Assembly: GCA_039105265.1 (NCBI GenBank)
Contig: JAPFFF010000048.1
Span: 1,178,001-1,242,000 of the forward strand
Length of the DNA stretch: 64,000 bases
Origin: Tritrichomonas musculus
Taxonomy: Eukaryota; Parabasalia; Tritrichomonadida; Tritrichomonadidae
Reading direction: 5' to 3'
A model generated the notes under the pieces. It saw nothing but the letters and a program-made list of their open reading frames with translations. It made no database searches and was not told where the DNA came from. Each line of letters begins with the position of its first letter. The first letter of the stretch is position 1. The translations under genes were made by a program, and so were the position numbers. Shown one piece after another: positions 48,201 through 58,600 of the stretch.

Positions 48201-51200
48201 TTACTATTTTCTAAAACGCTCAATACAACATTAATTTTTAAAAAATATCTATTAGTGTTAACTACAATATTAGAAAAAAGAGCTCAAAATGATCAAAAAT
48301 CTTTTTTTATTAAGAAAAACCATTTTTATGAAATCTTTGGTGATGTGATGTTTTGAGAATGCAAAAAATCTTTCATTCCTGGACTTATCGTATATTTTTA
48401 TTTTATTAAAATTTTATATACACAAATAACTAATTATATTTGAGAAAATATTAAATTTTTATAGATTTTAAATAAAGATATTTCCAAAAAAATGATATTA
48501 TTTGTAAATCATTGAAAACTAAAGAAATAATGAGTATAATTTCCTGTTAAAAAATAAATTGATCTTAGAAATTGCAAATTTAAAACAAGAAATCTGAGGT
48601 CTTCGACCCTAATGAAATCTATTAAAAGAAAAATCGGATAAATTAATAACAATCAATGTAAATCATGATATTAAAAATTATGATTGGCCAAAAGAATAAT
48701 TCAGAAACAAGCATAAAAATGAATTTTAATCGTTCAAATGATATTTGATGATTTTGGAACAAATGAAAAGCATGAAAGCTCAAAAGGAATTATATATATA
48801 TATATAAAACACTATTTTTTTTTAGAAAACATGCGATTAAATGAAATAATATCATTCATAAAAATAAATAAATGTTTTTATTTTATTTGTTTTTTACATA
48901 TATAAATATATCAGATCGAAAAAAAAAAAAATTTTAATGATAAAATCATTTTTTTTGTTCATATGAAATTATAAGGATTTAAACGTCAAATATTCTTATT
49001 CTCTCCTGATTTATTTTAAAAAAAAGTTTATTTTTGAAAATTTTTATATTCTATAGTTTATTGTTTTTTTTGTGAAAGTTTGCTTCAAATTATTAATATT
49101 TGTTTATCTTTAAAATCTATCTGTAAAAATTTAATTAAATTTTATATATATATTATATGTTTTATATTATTTATAATATGATAATATTAAATTTGATTTG
49201 TCCAGGAATTAGAGTTTCCGTACCTCTACTTAAAATTAAATTAAAGATTTTTTGAGATAAACTTTTTAGACTTTAAATCAAATTAATGATTTTTTGAGAT
49301 AAACTTTTTAGTCTTTAAGTCCTATTTACGACTTTTTAGGAGATCAAGTTCGAGCCCACCTATAGAATATATAATCTTTAATTAAACAAAACATTATATA
49401 AAGAAAAAATAATATGAATAAAACCTTTAATCATTTTATTTCTATCAAATTCAAGAGATTAAATGCCCTTTTTTACCTATAAACAGAGAAAAATAATAAT
49501 ATCTTTTTATATTTTCAACCAATTCTATTTATTTATTTAGTAATATGCATATATGAGCAACAAAGAAAAAATATTTTGGGAAATACTTGCGAAATGATAA
49601 GTCTATGGAATGAAAAATACTTATGAATAAAAAAATTTGGGGGCTAAAATACAACTTTCAATAAAAAAATAAACAAAAAATCATTTAGCCCCCAAAAAGA
49701 AATGTGATATGAAAAATGGGGGCTAGAATGCATTTTCCCTTATCAAAAAGTTGATAAAAAAAAGAATTAACAAAAAACTATCATTTCTTAATAATATTTG
49801 AAATTATTTGGGTATTTGATATTAAATAGATATTTTTATTTCATATATATCAAAAATTAATAAAAATATTAATTTTTCACAAAATATCAATATGATTATT
49901 TGATTTTCATTTTTCGGTTTTTACCCTGTTATTATAATGTTAAAGATTCCCACAATGGAATTCCAGAGTTTCAGTTTTGTAACTTTATGGTACATGATTT
50001 TTTTCTTACAGAAAAGAGAAAAAAATTTTTTTTTTGGTAAAAAAATATAATAATGCACATTAAACCTCAAGCTAAAAAAAATTACTTCCGCAAATTAATT
50101 AAGTGCATCTTATACATTTATTATTTATAATTGATGAATTGAAATATTTCATATATAATGAATTGAAAATGATTCAATTTTTTTTCAAAAAATACCAATT
50201 ATTTTCAGAATGCAATGAACTTATTTCAATTTATCAATATATTCATAATATATGATTGTATATAAATTCGTTTTCCATATCATATTCTTTTGTAATCATT
50301 TTTTTCTTGTGAAAACCTAGATATAAAATATTTTTAATTTTTAATTTTTTCAATTCATCAAACATAATAAATTGACAAAACCAATTAGAAATCAATAAAC
50401 ACATAATATATATTTTAATGAGAAATGACGTTCATTTGAAATTGTTTGTCTAATAGAGTTTTTTGCATTTTATTTAAGAAGAATGTGATATTCATAATTC
50501 AACAAATATATTTGATTCAAAACATTGTCTTAGATATTTACAACGCATATATGATATATATTATTTTCCCCAAAATTGGTAAGAATCTATTAAGGATATG
50601 TTAGGATGATCCCAAAAGTGAAGTGAAAATTATGTACAAATTATTTGTAATTTTTTTTCTGTTTGTAGTAGGCTTTAGGAATTGATAATAATAAGAAACA
50701 ATTAAAATCATATTACATTAATAATTATTACTTATAATACAAAAGATAATTATTATTTCAGAAAATATGCTTAAATTATTTTTTTTTTACAATATTTTTT
50801 TAGTTTATTATTTGCTTCACATCTAACTGAGAAAATGCATTTTCATTTGGATATAAAATTAGAAATTATATGAAAAACATTTATTACTAATTATTATTAG
50901 AAAAGCTCTAATATTTTGAGAAAATTTTTTTATTTTTTTATCCGACCAAATATAAATTGACCATTAATTTTTTTTTGTCCATTAATTTTTTTTTTCCATA
51001 TACTCTAAATGATTAAAATTGCTGATATCATAAAGATATGATTAAAATTCTTTAAAGAATTAGAATAATGATAAATTCATACTAATAAAAACATTTATTT
51101 GATGCTAGTAATAATTATCAAAAGTTGATATAATTATAGATAATAGCTTGAATGAATAATTGGTAAAAATTGAATAAACCATATATAGGTCTATTTGGAG

Positions 51201-51297
51201 ATCTTTTTGTTTAATAGAAACTCCCTTATTGTGGTTGATTCAATCCAAAAAAATTGTATTGCTCCATACCAATTGCATAATAATATACTATCATGAA
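45261..51297. other. Six-kilobase AT-rich region of nested element remains and spacer
   Basis: No gene of any length with family signals. Up to 49739 it consists of the right parts of the nested TIR elements described separately. From 49749 to 51297 it is plain AT-rich sequence with A/T runs; nothing further could be supported there before the tRNA gene. Confidence 0.5.
46710..48171. mobile_element. Mariner/Tc1-like non-autonomous element
   Basis: The ends are inverted copies of TAGTTGGTGGACATAATT, each with a second inner GACATAATTATGT box, at 46710-46752 and 48131-48171. TATA at both edges fits a TA target duplication. About 1.46 kb; no transposase-like frame was recognised. It lies in the body of the 27613-49364 element. 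Confidence 0.65.
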
Positions 51298-51368
51298 GGG
51301 GATGTAGCTCAATGGCAGAGTATTGGATTGCAGTTCCACGGGTTATCGGTTCTATTCCGGTTGTCCCC
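51298..51368 (+). tRNA. tRNA-Cys (anticodon GCA)
   Basis: 71 nt fold as a full cloverleaf: acceptor GGGGATG with TGTCCCC (two G-U pairs), D arm GCTC/GAGT, anticodon loop TTGCAGT with anticodon GCA at 51330-51332, and T arm ATCGG/CCGGT with loop TTCTATT. The internal promoter boxes read TAGCTCAATGG (A) and GGTTCTATTCC (B). A run of seven T (51369-51375) directly follows, the expected RNA polymerase III terminator. CCA is not encoded, as usual in eukaryotes. One mismatch at the top of the anticodon stem. Probably functional. Confidence 0.92.
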
Positions 51369-51375
51369 TTTTTTT
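51369..51375 (+). terminator. RNA polymerase III T-run
   Basis: Seven T directly after the tRNA-Cys 3' end. Confidence 0.85.
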
Positions 51376-51944
51376 CGATTTTTTTTCCCTTTATTATAAA
51401 TGAAAACTATACTCAATAAATGAAAACTGCTTAAAAGTAAATATGTTAAATTGGATTTTCAAGTGCACAAAATATTCATCCAACTAAATAATATCTTTGA
51501 TTTTCTTTTGGAAAAAGAAATCGATATTTCATTGATTTTTGTTTATACTGTATTTTCCTCAGGGTTGTCGATCGATGATGATAAATATCGATTATCGGCT
51601 CATTATCGATAGTCCGATAATATCGATAAAAATTTGTTCGATAACCAATAATTATCGATAAATACGTTAAGCAAAACCGCCGATATTTGGTCACTATCGG
51701 ACGGTTACGGTTCGATATTCTCCGATATTTTATAATAAAATTGGTAGATTTTATATTACGCACTTTTTTGATTTTTTATATTCAATTTTTTCCCTTCAAA
51801 AATTATAATTTTTGTCAAAATAAAAGTTCACAAAAAGTTATATTACCAGTATAACTGCTGTCTTTTTTAATTTCTGAAAAAAAAATAAAACAATAAACTA
51901 AAAGCTTTCAATTTACAAGGTCGGCCTTATGGCAGTTTATTAAA
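51376..51944. other. Spacer with ATCGAT/TATCGG-rich block
   Basis: From about 51565 to 51740 the sequence is dense in TATCGAT, ATTATCGG and CCGATATT words on both strands, forming many overlapping short palindromes. A 95-codon minus-strand frame across it is low-complexity (R, Y, I-rich) and looks accidental. Otherwise AT-rich. Confidence 0.5.
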
Positions 51945-53138
51945 ATGCAGTGCAGCTTATGCTTTATTGAATTCAGGACATCAACATTTCTTGAAGATTG
52001 CTTTGTAGGTACACATCCTCTACACAGCTTCGAAATAACTCCTCAAAATATAGAATGGAATTATTCAATATTATCATGCTTTATCAATAACTTTTACCAG
52101 TTTAAAAAAGATGATAATCATCCTTTTATCACAGGAGTTACAGGAAAAGATTATCATACAAAGTTCATTTTTAGATCTATTGCTTTCCCTCAAGCTTATT
52201 TTGTTATTCAAATTGGTTGTAAAATAAGTGTTCATGCAAATATTGACTTTATTAGACTTTATTTTACTGAACATGAATCTTTTTATCATTCTTTTTTGGC
52301 GGGATGGAATAGAATTAGAAAAAATCTAAAATATCAAAAACATATTTTTTTTAATTATTACATACAAAATCCAAATGATGGAACGCGATATTTATTTTTA
52401 CACAAACCTTTGGTTTTTTGTATTCAACAAGATTTTTCAGATATTTTCAGATATTTCTGCAAAAAAATACAATTATCAGGACTTCCGATAAATGATGATA
52501 CATTTTCAATTAGAGAATTCATCGAAGAATTCATACCAACAAAAAAAGAAAAAACAATTAATTCTTTAGAATTATTAAAACAAAATTTAAATGGATTTTT
52601 ACATTTAATTATTCAAAAGTCACCGATAAAAAAAAGATTAGCTAAAATTTCATATCAAGGCGAAAAATACTTCGTTATAGGTGGAATTTTTGTTCTGCCA
52701 TTTTCGAATTCAATTTTAACCGATAATTCAGAAATTGTAAATGGCCTTTTGTTGGACACTACTTGGCGTGTCCTTCCTTACTATGTAACCAGTATTTTAA
52801 TGGCAAGTTCGATGAATGGTGGCTTGCCACTTTCCTTTTCTTTTGGCTTTTCAGAAAATGTCGAGATATACCAAAATCATTTCAACGCATTTCAAAATCT
52901 TTTTCATATTGATTTAAAACAATATACATTTGAAAGTGATCAAGGTCCTGCCCTTAAGTCGTTATTTTTAGATAATCATATTCAGCATGTATTTTGTTTT
53001 AGGCATTTAATGGTGAATTTAAAATTAAATCCAATTTCTTTCGCTCTAAATGTTATATTAAAGTGCACAACTCTTTTTGAACTTAACAATGCTTTTATCC
53101 ATTATTCGAAAATTTTTTCAGAAATTACAGAAATTACA
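51945..53138 (+). pseudogene. MULE-type transposase gene, 5' part, interrupted by a Maverick
   Basis: About 398 codons from ATG 51945 to the junction with Maverick DNA. The DDE region has Asp271 in LLLDTTWRVLPYY, Asp332 in ESDQGPALKSL, and the C-x-x-H pattern CFRHLM at 351-355, with MSSMNGGLPLSFSF-like text between, as in Mutator-like (MULE) transposases. The third acidic catalytic residue would lie further on and is not present here because the coding sequence is cut. Trichomonads carry many MULE-derived genes. The frame runs a few codons into Maverick sequence and stops at 53174. A likely 3' remainder is at 60994-61344. Confidence 0.75.
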
Positions 53139-53255
53139 GATATGTACATCATCTGTTTTACCATAACGTGTTAATTTTACTTCGCCATTACGTATTCTCA
53201 TATCATAACCTTTATCATTGAGTGATAGTGCTTGAGCTGCAAGTGGTGTTATCAT
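53139..53255 (-). other. Fragment of a Maverick 2 gene at the element border
   Basis: About 39 codons from an ATG at 53255 on the minus strand (MITPLAAQALSLNDKGYD at its start). It is divergent from the next gene with only 14 bp between the two start codons. It is cut off at the border of the element. No family recognised. Confidence 0.5.
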
Positions 53256-53269
53256 TTACCATTGATAAA

Positions 53270-54028
53270 ATGATACTTTCATTGAAGAGCAATGGTCCAG
53301 ACTACAATCGCATACGTGCTAACATACAAATACCATGGAACTGTCAATATATTGAGTATTATGTTGCGGCAATCAATACAAAGAATGTGTTACTTATATC
53401 AAGCGATGATAGTATAACATATGAGTGGGATGATAATGATTTAGCACATACACATCACGTCAGCACTATGAGCTTGGACGACAGATACTATTCATTGCCA
53501 AGTGATATACCTGATTTATTTAATGTGAATGATGCTAATGGGCGACCGATTATGAATGTACAATTGAATAACAATACTAATGTCATTAAGTTAACCCCAC
53601 ATGTTGACAACTTCACTATCACATCAATGTCACATCGTATAGCATTGATAACAGGATTGTATAACACGCCACTTAACCAGCCGTTAGCAAATGGTAGAGC
53701 AACACAATGTGACATTCCGATAATAGACTACGCTAACAAGCTATACTTGATATCAAAGCAAGGTCAAGCTATACAATCCAACTTGGGTGATGTTGAGTAT
53801 ACACCATCAGTGATAGCAAGCATCGATCATATCATTCGTTATGGCTTACCAATCATACAGAACTTTGAAACGTATGGTAAACCAATTAAAAATGTTGTTA
53901 ATATCGATTCATTCAAACAGATTGAGTTGGAGTTGGTTGATTTTGAATATCAGCCAGTTAAGTTGATGTCACCTATGTTTGTTACGATTAAGGTCAACCC
54001 ATGTGATCCACCTAAGATGAAGCTGTAA
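53270..54028 (+). CDS. Minor capsid-like (jelly-roll) candidate of Maverick 2
   Basis: 252 residues from the first ATG at 53270; the open frame continues upstream only through a GTG at 53222. It is beta-rich from end to end. The start has IQIPWNCQYIEYYVAAINTK, the middle FTITSMSHRIALITGLYN, and the end KQIELELVDFEYQPVKLMSP, the last resembling the closing strands of jelly-roll minor capsid proteins of Polinton-like elements. Assignment by pattern only. Confidence 0.55.
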   Translation: MILSLKSNGPDYNRIRANIQIPWNCQYIEYYVAAINTKNVLLISSDDSITYEWDDNDLAHTHHVSTMSLDDRYYSLPSDIPDLFNVNDANGRPIMNVQLNNNTNVIKLTPHVDNFTITSMSHRIALITGLYNTPLNQPLANGRATQCDIPIIDYANKLYLISKQGQAIQSNLGDVEYTPSVIASIDHIIRYGLPIIQNFETYGKPIKNVVNIDSFKQIELELVDFEYQPVKLMSPMFVTIKVNPCDPPKMKL

Positions 54029-54039
54029 AAATGATTGAT

Positions 54040-54285
54040 CTATTTTTGATCACTGCTAATGTTGGTTGTTACGCTAGCTTTAAATGCACGCAACTCAATG
54101 AGCTCTTGCTTTTTACGTTCACGGTACTGCTTTTGTTGTTGTCTTCTAGCATTGATACGTTCTTCATCAGTGTGATATAGCTTTTTACGACCACGCTTTT
54201 TAGGTTCGTTATCAATACCCTGCTTTGATTTGAGTGATTTAACTACAGCTGTATCGTTAAACAATTCAGTGTTGATGCTTGACAT
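54040..54285 (-). CDS. Small bZIP-like / AT-hook protein of Maverick 2
   Basis: 81 residues. KKRGRKKL is an AT-hook-like basic motif. It is followed by DEERINARRQQQKQYRERKK, which has the spacing of a bZIP basic region (N-x-x-x-x-R/Q with many K/R), and a short leucine-containing helix. It probably binds DNA and may regulate element genes; the zipper is very short, so dimerisation is doubtful. The start is CAAATG. Convergent with the minor capsid-like gene, 12 bp apart. Confidence 0.6.
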   Translation of the reverse strand: MSSINTELFNDTAVVKSLKSKQGIDNEPKKRGRKKLYHTDEERINARRQQQKQYRERKKQELIELRAFKASVTTNISSDQK

Positions 54286-54420
54286 TTGCTATGAGATAAA
54301 AAATCATATTATGAAATGTGATATGAAAACAAATGAAAAAAATTTTAAGTGTTTATAATGATATGCATTATGTAATGTAGTGGGAATGGTTTAAATATCA
54401 TATTGCAACTAACTAGTGTC
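54286..54420. other. Spacer upstream of the bZIP-like gene
   Basis: AT-rich promoter-side spacer with a T-rich stretch before the CAAATG start of the minus-strand gene; nothing else seen. Confidence 0.3.
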
Positions 54421-54425
54421 TGGCC

Positions 54426-54511
54426 AGACGTGGTACAGTGGTTGAGTCATGAAGCGTGTCTCCCAGCTTCGGCGGCAGGCATGAGTTCGATTCATAGCAG
54501 TACCGATTTTT
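54426..54511 (+). ncRNA. tRNA-like sequence with polymerase III boxes in Maverick 2
   Basis: TGGTACAGTGG at 54431-54441 matches a polymerase III A box. GAGTTCGATTC at 54483-54493 matches a B box at normal spacing, and TTTTT (54507-54511) could terminate. Hairpins GAAGC/GCTTC and TCATG/CATGA lie between, and ATGA/TCAT closes a T-arm-like loop GTTCGAT. I cannot form an acceptor stem, so this is tRNA-like rather than a tRNA gene. Confidence 0.42.
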
Positions 54512-54539
54512 CATGTTATTTTATCACACTTGTGATGGA

Positions 54540-54715
54540 GCCTGTAGCGAATCAACACCTAAGGTAAGCCATTGCTTGTGATATGTGTAACACGAAAGCA
54601 TCTACCGGTAGGTGTATCTTTGTAATGAACGTGTTAAATCACGTTCCCCAACCATAGTGTGTGTAGTTCCTTTCCTGTGAGGGGTTGATGTACAATCCCG
54701 GGTACGTATGTTGAT
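54540..54715. ncRNA. Candidate structured RNA block in Maverick 2
   Basis: A GC-richer non-coding block with several pairable helices: ACACCTA (54555-54561) with TAGGTGT (54609-54615); GAACGTG with CACGTTC (54627-54646, loop of six); and GGGGTT with AATCCC (54681-54699). No long frame crosses it. It could be an RNA gene, a leader or a processing signal; strand is not settled. Confidence 0.38.
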
Positions 54716-54799
54716 TCCTCATCGAATGCATAACACACTCACGAAGACGGTTGGTTTTTGCACTTTTGTTTTTTGCATTTGCATGATATGTTGAATGAT

Positions 54800-55130
54800 G
54801 TGTGGTGTATCACTTGAAGTGATGACTTGAATGATGACTTGAAGTGATGACTTGAATGATGACTTGAATGATGACTTGAATGATGACTTGAATGATGACT
54901 TGAGTGATGACTTGAATGATGACTTGAAGTGATGCATTGAAGTGATGACTTGAATGATGACTTGAATGATGACTTGAAGTGATGACTTGAATGATGACTT
55001 GAATGATGACTTGAAGTGATGACTTGAAGTGATGACTTGAATGATGACTTGAAGTGATGACTTGAATGATGACTTGAATGATGACTTGAATGATGACTTG
55101 AATGATGACTTGAATGATGCATTGGAGTGG
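54800..55130. repeat. Minisatellite of GATGACTTGAA(T/GT) units
   Basis: About 25 units of 12-14 bp alternate between two lengths (GATGACTTGAAT and GATGACTTGAAGT). Because units differ in length, frames on the minus strand read as SSHH or FKSS strings; I regard these as accidental. It lies in the gap between the structured block and the 150-residue gene. Confidence 0.85.
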
Positions 55131-55148
55131 TAACCAAAAATGAATCGT

Positions 55149-55601
55149 TTAAACTACATCATTAGTAGCATCTCTCAACGCATCAACTGAGGTTTGTTCA
55201 TTGAGTTTACTTCTGTATTCATTGATAGCATCATTTGCTTTGGTGTAGATTGATTCATAACGTTTCAACTCATGACGTAAGCATAACTTATCAATGTAAT
55301 ACTTGTAATAGGTATGAGTTTCATCATTAGTTGATGTGAATTGTCTTGGTGTTAAGTCAATGGTTAACAGCATTGGATCACGATATACTGTTCGATAACG
55401 ATTCTCACGTACGGTTATGTATGGTACCTTACCAAAGATGTTAATCAACTCATTCATGTCAATGGTTCTGTTGCCATCAATGACTAGTAATGGTCGAACA
55501 CTAATGCCAAAATCAATAGGGTATATCTTACTATCAAGATAGACAATTAACTTATCATCATTAGTTGGTTTGATTGTTTGAACGAAGCTAGTGACAGACA
55601 T
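55149..55601 (-). CDS. Maverick 2 protein of unknown function
   Basis: 150 residues, mixed alpha/beta: beta-rich start (DDKLIVYLDSKIYPIDFGI), a Tyr/Thr-rich centre, and a helical C-terminus (HELKRYESIYTKANDAINEYRSKL). It lies just downstream of the polymerase gene on the same strand, 65 bp apart, preceded by a TTTTTATTC stretch. No family recognised. Confidence 0.6.
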   Translation of the reverse strand: MSVTSFVQTIKPTNDDKLIVYLDSKIYPIDFGISVRPLLVIDGNRTIDMNELINIFGKVPYITVRENRYRTVYRDPMLLTIDLTPRQFTSTNDETHTYYKYYIDKLCLRHELKRYESIYTKANDAINEYRSKLNEQTSVDALRDATNDVV

Positions 55602-55666
55602 GGTTTGTGATGCGAATAAAAATTTACATTGATGAATTGCAATGTTTTAATTGAATTACTGTAACG

Positions 55667-58600
55667 TTACTTGAATTGAAGTGTGCGTGTGAATTGTGGT
55701 AATGTAACTTGTTGAAATGATTTTGTCTTTCTAAAGCAGTTGCAACCATCAGTTAAGTCAAATGTAATTGCTTCACCATGATACATACGTTCATACAACT
55801 CTTCAACGGTGATGTTCATGCGTTTGCACTTGTTAATGATGCATTGCTTTGGTATTGATTTCATTCTAATGTGATAGTCTTCATTACCATGTTCATCAAC
55901 GAGTATATCAAGATATGACTTCTTACCTAATGCAATGAGCTTACGTGAGTGTATCTTACCAACTGCACCTGGGAATACATCGAAGTCACAATGAAACTGT
56001 GTCATATCACTGCCAATTAAGTCTTTACCATATGTTGCTTTGAATAGAGCAGCTAACTTATCAACATCATCTTCATTTAAGTGCATGCTATCAGTATCTT
56101 GGTAGTGTATTGCTATGTCATTCTGTTCAGCGAGTGTCATGACTTGATTCATGATGTGTTTACTCCATGATAACACTGATGCACCAAACTGTGGTAGGTT
56201 GTAGTGTTTATTGATTGGTTTAATCATCTTAACGAATACTTTATTACCACCATTGTCAACAACCTCTTTGATGTAGTTGTATTTGCGATAAATGAATGGT
56301 ATGATATCATCTCTGTTAATAATCTTGACTTCATCTGTGATTGGCTTTAATATTGACTTGCCATAGATTGAGTTGAGTAACAACTTGATGGTCTTCTCAA
56401 GTGGGTTATGTTCACGCTTGTATGTTTTTCGTAACTCGAATAGTGTATCAATGAATGTGTTGATGGATGAATTGAAACCATCATTGAAGTAGTAACCACG
56501 TAAGAATTCATATTCAATATCATAAGCTGCAATCAAATCAATCAAACCAATCTTGTCAATATAGAAGTGGTCAACTGGTTGGTTACAAAACAGTTTAGTG
56601 CCTTCTTCATTGCGTATGAATACCTGACCAAACCTATATGGGTTAGTTGACTTACACTTTATGTGTTTGATGTTGATCTCAATGAAGAACGTATCATAAC
56701 ACATGAGTTGATCGTGAGTTATGTTTGATGGTATAACTTGTGGTTTACCCTTTGGTATGCCTGGCATGATGTGCATAGCTGATGGATATAAGCTGACTGC
56801 ATCGAAGTCCTGTATCTTACCTTCAACATATTGCTTCTCATTGTTAGCTGTCATTGTTCTACCACCACTTACACAACGTTGGATGAAGTTCTGTGGCTTG
56901 CCTGATAGTGTGAAGCAGTCTTTAGTGCAACCATATGTGCGTGCGAAGTCGTAGCCGATTGCACTGATTGATATGTACTGGTTAATGCCTGGGAATTTGT
57001 TGTTAGCTTTCTTGAACACTTCATTGAGGTCATGATCAAACTTACGTATACCATTAGCGAGTGTGATGCAGTCATGTTCACAGTAGAATTGAGCATACTT
57101 CATAATATCAATCATGTGTGTGGTTTCATCATATGACTCAGCTACTTTAGCATTGATGAGTAGTTGTAAGTAAGCTTGATCGAGTTCAGATGCTGACATA
57201 TCATCAATGTGTTCGTTGCGATATTGATCTTTGAATTCATCGAATGGTATCATCTTACGTTTGATGTTAGCTGCTGTGTAGAGTTTGTATAGCATGATTT
57301 CTTTATGTACATTGAGATTGAACATGTTACCAAACTGTGATAGTGGCGCTGGTATGAGTGAGTAACTGTCACGGAATGTTAAACGCTTAGTTATGTTCTT
57401 AGTTACATATGTATGTTTGACTTTATCCCACTGTTTGATGGGTATGTATTGTTTCATGACTGCTTGTAAGATGGTACCACCACGTTTAATGACACTAGCC
57501 TTCCAACCTGGTTCGTTGATGAAGAAACATACGTCATACTTAAGATTGTGGAAGTAAATCAATGAGTGATTGGGTAGATCATTTAAGAATCGTTTTGCAA
57601 TGTCATCACCAGTGTATGGCTCTTTACATTTAACACCATCGTACACACAGCATAAGTATGGTTGGTGTGGTGATACAGTTACATCTGTTTCAAAGTCAGC
57701 GTAGTAAACTGCTTTCCATGGTGTAATATGTTTGGCATTAGATGATTCTTCTTTACAATATAACGTTTCATCATAGTCGAGTTCAATGTAATCATTCAAA
57801 TGGTTGTCATACTCACAGGTTGTTAATATGTTTTGTTCACATTGATTAATCTCACGAAAGCAGTTGCATTCAAACATCTTGCGGAATACCTTAGTGAAAT
57901 CATTACCTGTCCAATCAGCAGTGGTGTAAAGTGGATAGCCTGTTTGATTAACGCCTCTGATGTGAAATCGTTTTTCAACTGGAATGTCAGCATGCTTTTC
58001 ATCAAGTTCATCTCTATGTTCAATGTAATAGGTGGTGATTGGCAACTTCTCATTGTTATCAATCATGAAATGGTCTTTGTATAATAGCAACCTAACCACT
58101 CTATCAGCAGTCACATTATTGTTCTTATGTGTGTCAATGCTTAAGTGTTTTTGATGTTTAACATCACGTGATTCATCAATGCGATATACAATGAAGTGGC
58201 ATTGCATTTCACTAGCTATTTTGAGTATCATATTGATGGGTACTGAACGTGTGTGTATCATACCACGTAACATGTCAATCTCATCTTTAGTGAATACACC
58301 TGACTGAATGCATGCATATACGAAGCAGTTGTCAGTATAGTTTTTGGCATCGACCTCGTGAAAGATCTGATAACGTGATAAGTCAAGTGATGGGATGAGG
58401 TTAATGTATGGAAAGAATGCACCATCATATGAGTTGCGGAATGAATCAACTGTTGCAACATCAACATATTCACCATTAATCTTCTCTTGAAATACTGTTT
58501 TACCATTGCGTTTAGTTAACTTATAGAAGGTAACAACAAACTTAACTGGGATGTAATCAGCATTAACTTCTGGATCAGTATCAGAACCGAACTGTTCAAC

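Larger units (their letters stand above)
27613..49364. mobile_element. Second nested element: TIR element with about 150-bp arms (TATAGGTGGGCTCGAAC ends)
   Basis: The left arm runs from 27613 and the right arm (inverse) ends at 49364. The arms share about 150 bp almost identically, including the end box TAGGTGGGCTCGAACTTG and tandem units with GTCTAAAAAGTTTATCTC. The inner border of the arm reads AGAGGTA(C/T)GGAAACT; it is seen at about 49208-49225 in the right arm, and for the left arm it reappears at about 46570-46584, beyond the inserted elements. TATA at both outer edges allows a TA target duplication. Its own sequence is about 1.5 kb and no transposase is visible. Confidence 0.68.
26850..49739. 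mobile_element. Outermost nested element: Mutator-like TIR element with 9-bp target duplication
   Basis: A perfect 9-bp direct repeat TTATCAAAA (26841-26849 and 49740-49748) flanks inverted ends. The left end starts GGGGAAC with TAGCCCCCA boxes at about 26862-26872 and 26922-26932. The right end is the inverse arrangement, with AGCCCCCA-type boxes on the two strands at about 49635-49645, 49686-49694 and 49717-49725, ending in TTTTCCC. Nine-bp duplications are typical of Mutator-like elements. Once the elements inserted in it are set aside only about 1.1 kb belongs to it, with no transposase, so it is non-autonomous. The ends are similar rather than identical, so it is older than its contents. 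Confidence 0.68.

Noticed and set aside
51476-51763. 95-codon minus-strand frame
   Set aside because: Low-complexity R/Y/I text generated by TATCGAT words; no family signal.
54719-55137. SSHH/FKSS repeat proteins on the minus strand
   Set aside because: Frames follow from the minisatellite. Unit lengths vary, so no single frame is maintained, and no start context like other Maverick genes is seen.
54790-55140. CRISPR array
   Set aside because: Units are 12-14 bp and contiguous with no unique spacers; this is a eukaryotic minisatellite.
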